From NCBI GenBank assembly GCA_003535955.1, contig DPZM01000301.1:1-13947 (forward strand): DNA of 13,947 bases, given 5' to 3'. The translations under genes were made by a program, and so were the position numbers. The notes under the pieces were generated by a model, which searched no databases, was not told the DNA's origin, and saw only the letters and a program-made list of their open reading frames with translations. Shown in pieces: positions 1 to 6,745 of the stretch. How positions within the stretch are numbered: the first letter of the stretch is position 1; every line of letters starts with the position of its first letter. Source of the stretch: Lachnospiraceae bacterium. GTDB taxonomy: Bacteria; Bacillota; Clostridia; Lachnospirales; Lachnospiraceae.

Positions 1-89
1 TGTTCCTGAAGTTCAAATATCTTCTCAAGACATTCCGGCCCCAGTTTTTGTTTTTCAACAAGATAATTGGCAAAAATTCGGTCAAACAT
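1..89 (-). CDS. N-terminal fragment of a divergent gene, possibly of a CheX-associated / MshEN-like family
   Basis: Only the first 29 codons are inside the window; the gene runs off the left edge. The minus strand reads ATG (89-87) and continues open to base 1, beginning MFDRIFANYLVEKQKL and ending in ...KIFELQE. A strong Shine-Dalgarno AAGGAG lies at 103-98, eight bases before the ATG, and a good promoter lies further upstream, so the start is well supported. The opening pattern (MFD-x-IF-x-x-YLVEK followed by a helix ending in LQ) resembles proteins I recall from Lachnospiraceae that are annotated as chemotaxis CheX-like, whose N-terminal helical part resembles the N-domain of GspE/MshE ATPases. 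That family link rests on memory of a short stretch and is tentative. That a gene starts here is much surer than its function. It is transcribed away from the large exported-protein gene. Confidence 0.6.
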   Translation of the reverse strand, partial: MFDRIFANYLVEKQKLGPECLEKIFELQE

Positions 90-151
90 TCCGGTATCTC
101 CTTACATTTTTATATGATTAAATCCTTGTGATCCTGAAATGACACAGATAT

Positions 152-180
152 ATAATATCATTTATGTGTTTTTTCTTCAA
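152..180 (-). promoter_or_regulatory. Sigma-A-type promoter of the left-edge minus-strand gene
   Basis: Read on the minus strand, TTGAAG (180-175) is followed after exactly 17 bases by TATTAT (157-152). Initiation would fall near base 145, giving a leader of about 55 bases before the ATG at 89. Hexamers and spacing are close to the housekeeping consensus. The plus-strand TATAAT at 151-156 shares these bases, but its best -35 (TTGTGA at 126-131) is 19 bases away, so the minus-strand reading is preferred. I see no strong plus-strand promoter for the gene at 290 in this gap. Confidence 0.6.
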
Positions 181-289
181 TTGGTTTAATAATATTTATT
201 CAATCATTGTAACCGGGTGATAATAATGACAAACCGGCCGCTTTGTGCTACCATGAGCAGGAAATCACTAAACCGGCAAGGAGGGAACT

Positions 290-3200
290 ATGAGCAATAG
301 ATTAAAACACATGAAAGAGGTTTTGACGGTTGTAATTACATTGGCAATGATCTTAACATCCTTTCCTCAGGATGTGATCGCTGCCGGACTTGAAGGCGAT
401 GATCTGATCTTATCGGAAGAGGTCATATCGGAAGCTGAAGAAGCAGTCAGCGCTGATACCACAACCTTAAGCGGATCTGAGGTTGAGCTTGTAGAGCTTA
501 AGTTCGCACCTTCCGAGGATGTTACCGAGATAAAGTACCGGGAATATGATCCGCAGGGGGATCCGGTAGGCAGCGAGGTAACCCTTACCGGTTCCCTCTT
601 AAGCAGTAACTGTTTGATAAAGAAGGGCGACAGTGTCAGTATAACCTCCATTATATGCGGTACTCCGGAAACAGATGGCGCATATTTTAAGAGGATAACG
701 GTTGGAGACAGGGAGATAGGTACCTATGGTATTGTAGATTCCGATGAATATTATGAATATGATGGAGATGATGAATATGAATATGAATATGAAGATTATT
801 CCGTTGATCTTGGTACTATAGACAGTGATTCAACCGTGTCTGTTGCAACTGCCAGGTTTCCGTTATCAGACATAGTTTTTAATACCGAGAGTGAAAACGG
901 GGTAACGATCAGTGTGTCAATATATGAACGAGACATTATTGATATTGATGGTGTTGAATATGTAAACGCTTCGATGCTTGTGGATCAATATGATTATATC
1001 TTATCTGTTATATGGCTTGCTAATGTAAACAACCCTGATCCCTTATGGCATTATATAATCAAGCCGCTTTTTTCCTATGAGATTGAAGGCTTCATGAGTG
1101 AAGAAAAAGAGGTTTCATGGTATGATGATAGTTATTACGGATTTCTGTCCGGGAAAGCCGTAATCGAAGCAGCCTTTTCAGGCAGGAAGCTGACAGCTTA
1201 TATAGGACTTGAGAAAACGGGATATAAGAAACAGTCCGTTAAGATATTGAGAAATACCCGGTCAGTTGACGATAAGCCTGAGGATGTATCGGTGAGGATG
1301 AGCGGCGAGCCGGTCCACTGGACCGACAATGACGGTTATGGTGAGTACGGTTATTGGATATCTTATGGCCGGAGTGCCGATGTAACCGTTAAACCCACAG
1401 ACGGTTATACCTTGCGCAAGGTATGCTATCTGTCCGATAAAACATACAATGAACTGTCGGGTAATGATGCTGAGAAATATGCGGCGATCACCGCAGATAA
1501 GGCACCCGGGGGCGTAACGGTGGTAGAAGCAGAGAATGGTACTGCAAGCTTTACCATCAGTGATATTATGGATTGCTATCGGGTATTTGCGGTTGAGACT
1601 GAGAATTATGTATTGAAGGTGAATTCCGGAGGAAAAAATGCAGATACAGGCAAGCCCATAGATGTAAGCTATAATGCCGGATCGAGACCTGAGATCTCGG
1701 TTGTGTATGGCAGTATTCCACAGGATCTGTCGCTTGGCAGGGTCAGCGCCAATGTTGTGTCAGATGATGGTTCATCTGTGGATGTTACGGCTGCAGTATT
1801 CGGCGAAATCACAAGCGAATCGACATCCCTTACATTTGATCCATCCGACGTAAGTGTTAGGGGCAGGAGAGTAAATGTTTCCATCAGTAAAGACGAGGCA
1901 GGCAGTGACCCGGGATATGACTTCAGTCTGACATTTGTTGTAAGCAATCCTATAACCGCTGATACTGTAAGCCTTACAGGCGATGTCACGAATGTTCTCG
2001 GGACCGAAACAAGGGTATCCCTCCAAACGGGGAAGGACTATAAGCCCGGTTCTGTGGGGGTCAGGGTTGAGGGAGCAGACGTATTGGATGCCCGGATGTC
2101 GGAAGACGGTAAAGAGGTTACGATCAGATCATCTCTAACCCGTAAAAATGCAGATGAAATAAAGGCTTTGTTGGCGAATCACGGACTGAAGCTGGTACTC
2201 TATGATGTTAATGATCAGGACTCCGTTATAAGCCAAAACAAGCTTACGGTAACGGCGGAGCAGGTTACAGATACGGATCTTAGCGAGGGTGTGATCGCGA
2301 TAGCAGGTGCTGATTCGATATCGCTTGATCTGTCAAAGATTAAACTCAGTGCCCCGGATGCGGAAGGACTTTACTATGAGGTTAAGGCCGTAACTACCAT
2401 GGATACGAGCGAACTTAAGCGGGAAGTGAGGGCCATGGTTCCTGCCACGGCTAAGAAGTACGAGATTGTGCTTGCGAATAATGATGATTCGTTTGAGCCT
2501 GATCCGATTACTTATACGGTGACTGCAAGGCTTATGCAGGTTACAACAGGAACTGCCGGTGTTGAGGCAGTGACAGATGATACGGTTGCAAGCACAGCAT
2601 CCGGCAGGCAGTTCGCCAAATCGGTAAGTACCGTTCAGGACGGAACCTTCCCGACGGGAATAAGTATTAAGGCCAATAAGGATAAAAATGTAACGGGGCG
2701 TCTCTTTGATACAGTGGATGAAGACCTTCCTATCGGGACCGTCATTTATGACAGGATCGGGAAGGAGTCCCCTAAGGTACAGAGGATCAGAAGGGTTGAA
2801 ATAGACGGTGTCGAGGATCCGGATGTTGTTTATGAGAACAATGGAACCGTATACATAAATCCCTATAATGCGGGAGAAGGAAAACATAGTATTGTAGCTT
2901 ATGCGGTCGAACCCGGAGGAATGGATGTGGCGACCGGGGCTTTCAGTGTTAATGTGAAGGAGGGGATAAGCAGAGAAAATGATTATTGGATTTCGGCACC
3001 GGATAACATATATAAACCGGTCAACAAGGCGGTAAAGTTGAAGCCTGAGATCAGACATTCGTACAGAATCGCCAATAAGATCAGGGGAAAGGTTGAGTGG
3101 TCACTTGTAACGGGTAAAGAGAAGCCTTGGGAGCAGCTTGACTTTAAAGGTATCAGAATAAACAAGAAGGGTACTGTTACGATAGATAAGGATGTTACCA

Positions 3201-4696
3201 TACCGGATGAAGGAATATCCTTTACTATCCTTGCAAGGCCTAAGGATTATCCGGGAAACACTAATTACCTTGCGAAAGATGTTGAGGTACATGCGGTATC
3301 GGAGCCCCCTGCTTTTATAAGGTTTAAGAGTGGTTTTAAGCTTACAGACGGAGCAAGCTACACATCCAATGAGATTAATGGTCTTTTGGGGGCATATGAT
3401 TCCTACGGAAATCCTATTAACGATATTGAGTTCAGTGTAAGCGGCCTTAAGAGCAAAATAAATATTTATGGAATAGAGAATTATTATGCCGATAAAGCCA
3501 ATATCAAAAAGGTTACGGTGACGGCAGCCAAAACAGACGGTTCAGGACTTAAGAAGACAGTGACCTTTAAGATAAAGAGTGCGGATATGATCGCAGATCT
3601 TACGGATGGTAACGGCAAGAGCCTTATCTCATCTCTTTCTGCCGGAAGCATTGCGGAAGTGACCAACAGCCTTGGGGCCGGTAAGCCCATGACTCTTAAT
3701 GTGGGTAAGTCCGGTCTTACAGATCATAAGATCAAGGTAACCGGTGGTAAGAAGAAGGCTTATATGATCCCCATTCTGATGCGTTTCAGTGACATGGTTT
3801 TGGTGGATCAGCATTATACGATCACGCCTACCGCGCCCGTAACAGTAATAAGCCTCACCGAAAAGGCTACAGGCAAGGTTACAAGGATCACCGTTAAGAA
3901 TACGATGATCACTTCGAACAAAGCAAAAACCAATGTGACGGGATACGATAAGTATGATAATAAGGGTAACATCCTAAATGCTTTGTATTTTGCAAATGAT
4001 GAAGAATATGCAGCTTCCGGCAGCGGCAATAAGGTAACATATACGGTCAAGTCGGGTAAGAAACCCTTGACCGGCAAGGTACATGTGAGCGTAAGCGACT
4101 ATGCGCTGAAGGATGTGTTTGATGCAAATGCTCAGAAAAACACTGCGATCACCGAGGATGCAGACGGTGAGTATACGATAACCACGGATAAGGATGGGCG
4201 GTTTGACATAGACTATTGGAATGTAACCTGTGAGGATGCTCCGGATGAAGCAAGTTTCTTCATTCCTACCGGCACCTATTCCTTTGAGGTAACGCCTGTT
4301 GATGATGCCGGTGTTCCGGTTGCCGGGCCCGCTACATTTAAGTTTAAGGCCAAGGCAGCACCCAAGGCTTCGGTGGTCCTGAAGGCCGGGACCTTCAGGA
4401 ACTTCACCACTTTGGCCAACATCCTATTCAAGAAGCAGAAGAATATCGTGGCTGACAGTGTCATCTTTACGGGCACCCTGGGTAACAACACGAAGGGTAA
4501 GATAAGCAGCTTCAGGACAACATTCGCGGTTGAGAACGGTAAGCTTATCTGCAAGAGGGCGGTTCGTCCCGATGAAGAGAAGTCCATAACCGGTTGGGTT
4601 CAATATACGTGGACGGGTCTTGACGGCTCGACGGGAAGCGCTTGTACGAAGGTGACCGTTAAGGCGCCCGGGAACGGAAAAATAAAACCTGAATGA
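290..4696 (+). CDS. Very large exported protein with beta-rich repeat segments, function unknown
   Basis: I do not recognise this 1468-residue protein as a named family. It is exported: after a basic start (MSNRLKHMK) comes a hydrophobic core (residues 11-24, VLTVVITLAMILTS) and a likely signal peptidase I site after Ala31 or Ala32. The start is set by AAGGAGG at 278-284, five bases before ATG; a second in-frame Met at residue 8 would still give a signal peptide. Residues 151-171 form an Asp/Glu/Tyr tract. Residues of about 360-435 (VTVKPTDGYTLRKV, then SFTISDI) look like a divergent InlB-type B-repeat. Later stretches such as VTVTAAKTDGSGLKKTVTF and GTYSFEVTPVDDAG look like Ig-like beta modules. 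The N-terminal part is strongly acidic and the last several hundred residues are Lys-rich. I see no LPXTG motif, C-terminal hydrophobic helix, SLH or choline-binding repeats, so it is either released or held non-covalently. No catalytic motif was seen. Adhesin or surface scaffold is a guess. Confidence 0.85.
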   Translation: MSNRLKHMKEVLTVVITLAMILTSFPQDVIAAGLEGDDLILSEEVISEAEEAVSADTTTLSGSEVELVELKFAPSEDVTEIKYREYDPQGDPVGSEVTLTGSLLSSNCLIKKGDSVSITSIICGTPETDGAYFKRITVGDREIGTYGIVDSDEYYEYDGDDEYEYEYEDYSVDLGTIDSDSTVSVATARFPLSDIVFNTESENGVTISVSIYERDIIDIDGVEYVNASMLVDQYDYILSVIWLANVNNPDPLWHYIIKPLFSYEIEGFMSEEKEVSWYDDSYYGFLSGKAVIEAAFSGRKLTAYIGLEKTGYKKQSVKILRNTRSVDDKPEDVSVRMSGEPVHWTDNDGYGEYGYWISYGRSADVTVKPTDGYTLRKVCYLSDKTYNELSGNDAEKYAAITADKAPGGVTVVEAENGTASFTISDIMDCYRVFAVETENYVLKVNSGGKNADTGKPIDVSYNAGSRPEISVVYGSIPQDLSLGRVSANVVSDDGSSVDVTAAVFGEITSESTSLTFDPSDVSVRGRRVNVSISKDEAGSDPGYDFSLTFVVSNPITADTVSLTGDVTNVLGTETRVSLQTGKDYKPGSVGVRVEGADVLDARMSEDGKEVTIRSSLTRKNADEIKALLANHGLKLVLYDVNDQDSVISQNKLTVTAEQVTDTDLSEGVIAIAGADSISLDLSKIKLSAPDAEGLYYEVKAVTTMDTSELKREVRAMVPATAKKYEIVLANNDDSFEPDPITYTVTARLMQVTTGTAGVEAVTDDTVASTASGRQFAKSVSTVQDGTFPTGISIKANKDKNVTGRLFDTVDEDLPIGTVIYDRIGKESPKVQRIRRVEIDGVEDPDVVYENNGTVYINPYNAGEGKHSIVAYAVEPGGMDVATGAFSVNVKEGISRENDYWISAPDNIYKPVNKAVKLKPEIRHSYRIANKIRGKVEWSLVTGKEKPWEQLDFKGIRINKKGTVTIDKDVTIPDEGISFTILARPKDYPGNTNYLAKDVEVHAVSEPPAFIRFKSGFKLTDGASYTSNEINGLLGAYDSYGNPINDIEFSVSGLKSKINIYGIENYYADKANIKKVTVTAAKTDGSGLKKTVTFKIKSADMIADLTDGNGKSLISSLSAGSIAEVTNSLGAGKPMTLNVGKSGLTDHKIKVTGGKKKAYMIPILMRFSDMVLVDQHYTITPTAPVTVISLTEKATGKVTRITVKNTMITSNKAKTNVTGYDKYDNKGNILNALYFANDEEYAASGSGNKVTYTVKSGKKPLTGKVHVSVSDYALKDVFDANAQKNTAITEDADGEYTITTDKDGRFDIDYWNVTCEDAPDEASFFIPTGTYSFEVTPVDDAGVPVAGPATFKFKAKAAPKASVVLKAGTFRNFTTLANILFKKQKNIVADSVIFTGTLGNNTKGKISSFRTTFAVENGKLICKRAVRPDEEKSITGWVQYTWTGLDGSTGSACTKVTVKAPGNGKIKPE
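773..790 (+). repeat. In-frame hexanucleotide repeat (GAATAT)x3 encoding Glu-Tyr
   Basis: Three perfect GAATAT units lie in frame within the exported-protein gene, flanked by near copies (GAATATTATGAATAT at 746-760 and GAAGATTAT at 791-799). The product is an alternating Glu-Tyr run in an Asp-rich stretch. Gain or loss of a unit would change length by two residues without shifting the frame. The perfect tract is short, so a high slippage rate is not implied. Confidence 0.7.
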
Positions 4697-4750
4697 CAAA
4701 GTACCGGTATATACCAAGTCTGGTGGCAGAAAATTTGTTCGTACAACATC

Positions 4751-4778
4751 TTGAAAAATAACAAGGTTATGTTATAAT
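4751..4778 (+). promoter_or_regulatory. Strong extended -10 promoter for the topoisomerase operon
   Basis: TTGAAA (4751-4756) is followed after 16 bases by a perfect TATAAT (4773-4778), with the extended -10 dinucleotide TG at 4770-4771. Initiation would fall near 4785, leaving a leader of about 27 bases before the ATG at 4812. This is the best promoter in the window, and it marks the topoisomerase pair as the head of a new transcription unit. The gap 4697-4750 shows only short palindromes (GGTATATACC at 4706-4715) and no hairpin with a T tract, so some read-through from the large upstream gene cannot be excluded. Confidence 0.8.
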
Positions 4779-4811
4779 ATCTTTGTTTGATTTCTAATAA
4801 GGGGTGCGAAT

Positions 4812-6731
4812 ATGACTAAGAAGGTTAAATACGATGCTGACAGTATTACTGTGCTTGAGGGGCTTGAAGCTGTCAGGAAGCGTCCCGGTATGTATATCGG
4901 TTCGGTTACTACCAAGGGACTTAATCATCTCATCTACGAGATAGTAGACAACTCTGTGGATGAGCATCTGGCCGGCTACTGTGATGAGATAAAGGTCACT
5001 CTTGAGAAGGACGGCTCGGCCACGGTTGAGGATAACGGGCGCGGTATTCCCGTTGGCATGCATGAGAAGGGAATGAGTGCCGAGAGGCTTGTCTTCACCA
5101 CTCTTCACGCGGGAGGCAAGTTTGATGATTCGGTTTATAAGACCAGCGGAGGACTGCACGGTGTCGGTTCATCCGTCGTCAATGCACTGTCAACATATCT
5201 TGATATAGAAGTGAGGCGTGAAGGCAAGGTTTTTCATGACCGGTACAGCCGCGGTATTCCCACCATAGAACTTGAGGACGGACTGCTGCCGGTTATAGGT
5301 AAGTCGCGTTCAACAGGTACCAAGATCAATTTTCTGCCCGATGACACCATATTTGAGAAGACCCGTTTCAAGGAGGAGGACGTTAAGAGCCGCCTCCATG
5401 AAACCGCATATCTTAATCCTAAGCTTACGATAATATTTGCAGACAAGAGAGGCGATGAGGTCGATACCGAAGTTTTCCACGAGGAGGAAGGTATCATCGG
5501 CTTCGTGCGTGATATGAACAAGAATGAGGAAGCCATCTGTGACCCTGTATTCTTCTCGGGCGAAGCTGACGGGATCATGGTAGAGGTCGCCTTCCAGTAT
5601 GTCAATGATTTCCATGAGAATGTTCTTGGGTTCTGTAATAACATATATAATTCCGAAGGCGGTACGCATCTTACCGGCTTTAAGACCATGTTCACCAATG
5701 TAATGAACACCTATGCCAGGGAGCTTAACATCCTTAAGGAGAAGGATTCCAATTTCACGGGTGCCGACATAAGGAACGGAATGACCGCAGTTGTGTCGAT
5801 CAAGCATCCAAGTCCCCGTTTCGAAGGCCAGACCAAGACCAAGCTTGATAATCAGGATGCCACCAAGGCTGTATCCAAGGTGACAGGGGATGAACTGGTA
5901 AGGTATTTCGACAGGAACCTTGATGACCTTAAGGCCGTACTTGCCTGCGCGGAGAAGGCTGCCAGGATAAGGAAGTCCGAGGAGAAGGCCAAGACCAATA
6001 TGCTGACCAAGCAGAAATATTCATTTGATTCGAACGGTAAGCTGGCCAACTGCGAAAGCCGCGAAGCATCCAAATGTGAGATATTCATAGTCGAGGGTGA
6101 TTCGGCGGGAGGTTCGGCCAAGACCGCAAGAAACCGTATGTATCAGGCCATACTTCCCATAAGGGGTAAGATACTTAATGTGGAGAAGGCCACCATTGAC
6201 AAGGTGCTGGCCAATGCCGAGATAAAGACAATGATCTATGCCTTCGGCTGCGGCTTTTCCGAAGGCTACGGGAATGATTTCGATATAAGCAAGCTAAGAT
6301 ATGACAAGATAATAATCATGGCGGATGCCGATGTGGATGGGGCGCATATCTCAACCCTTCTTCTAACCCTGTTCTACAGGTTCATGCCCGAGCTTATCTA
6401 CGAGGGCCATGTATACATAGCCATGCCGCCGCTTTATAAGGCCATGCCAAAAAAGGGCAAGGAAGAATACCTGTACGATGACAAGGCATTATCCGAGTAC
6501 AGGAAATCGCACTCCGACTTCACCCTGCAGCGCTACAAGGGACTGGGTGAGATGGATGCGGAGCAGTTATGGGAGACAACTCTTGATCCCGAGAGAAGGA
6601 AGCTTAAACAGGTTGAGATAGAAGATGCCCGTCTTGCATCCACGACGACCGAGATGCTTATGGGCAACGAGGTTCCGCCCAGGAAGGCGTTCATATATAA
6701 ACACGCCCATGACGCAGTCTTAGATATATAA
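4812..6731 (+). CDS. parE: Type IIA DNA topoisomerase subunit B (topoisomerase IV ParE-like / GyrB)
   Basis: This is the ATPase/TOPRIM subunit of a type IIA topoisomerase, which works as an A2B2 complex with the product of the next gene to pass one DNA duplex through another. The 639-residue length fits Gram-positive GyrB/ParE proteins without the enterobacterial GyrB insertion. The GHKL ATPase domain shows RKRPGMYIG, catalytic Glu43 and Mg-binding Asn47 (EIVDNSVDE), DNGRGIP with Asp74, and GGLHGVGSSVVNALS. The TOPRIM domain shows EGDSAGG (Glu428) and DADVDGAHI (Asp505, Asp507 and Asp509), followed by TLQRYKGLGEM. A Shine-Dalgarno-like AAGGGG at 4799-4804 precedes the ATG. GyrB and ParE cannot be separated safely by eye. 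I favour ParE because the neighbours are not dnaA, dnaN or recF, as is usual for gyrB, and because the partner lacks a clear GyrA box. The subunit type is certain; the symbol is an inference. Confidence 0.85.
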   Translation: MTKKVKYDADSITVLEGLEAVRKRPGMYIGSVTTKGLNHLIYEIVDNSVDEHLAGYCDEIKVTLEKDGSATVEDNGRGIPVGMHEKGMSAERLVFTTLHAGGKFDDSVYKTSGGLHGVGSSVVNALSTYLDIEVRREGKVFHDRYSRGIPTIELEDGLLPVIGKSRSTGTKINFLPDDTIFEKTRFKEEDVKSRLHETAYLNPKLTIIFADKRGDEVDTEVFHEEEGIIGFVRDMNKNEEAICDPVFFSGEADGIMVEVAFQYVNDFHENVLGFCNNIYNSEGGTHLTGFKTMFTNVMNTYARELNILKEKDSNFTGADIRNGMTAVVSIKHPSPRFEGQTKTKLDNQDATKAVSKVTGDELVRYFDRNLDDLKAVLACAEKAARIRKSEEKAKTNMLTKQKYSFDSNGKLANCESREASKCEIFIVEGDSAGGSAKTARNRMYQAILPIRGKILNVEKATIDKVLANAEIKTMIYAFGCGFSEGYGNDFDISKLRYDKIIIMADADVDGAHISTLLLTLFYRFMPELIYEGHVYIAMPPLYKAMPKKGKEEYLYDDKALSEYRKSHSDFTLQRYKGLGEMDAEQLWETTLDPERRKLKQVEIEDARLASTTTEMLMGNEVPPRKAFIYKHAHDAVLDI

Positions 6732-6745
6732 TGAAGAGGTAAAAA

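Noticed and set aside
228..289. Possible c-di-GMP-I (GEMM) riboswitch before the large gene, from GACAAACC and GCTACC-like pieces
   Set aside because: Only four bases separate the AAACC piece from the next element, so the first hairpin is missing, and the conserved GACGCAAAGC core is absent.
2333..3058. A 241-codon open frame on the minus strand within the large exported-protein gene
   Set aside because: It is antisense to a clear coding frame with a signal peptide and consistent codon use, has no ribosome site I can support, and its translation looks like an unstructured mixture.
4600..4696. Sortase or other wall-anchor signal at the C-terminus of the large protein
   Set aside because: The protein ends in a hydrophilic tail (KAPGNGKIKPE) without LPXTG, a hydrophobic helix or a basic stop-transfer end.
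4697..4750. Terminator after the large exported-protein gene (palindrome GGTATATACC and ACCA-AGTC-TGGT)
   Set aside because: The stems are only 4-5 bp and no T tract follows.
5234..5807. Two overlapping minus-strand open frames (158 and 165 codons) inside the topoisomerase B gene
   Set aside because: They lie opposite a strongly conserved GHKL/TOPRIM protein and are by-products of its codon use.
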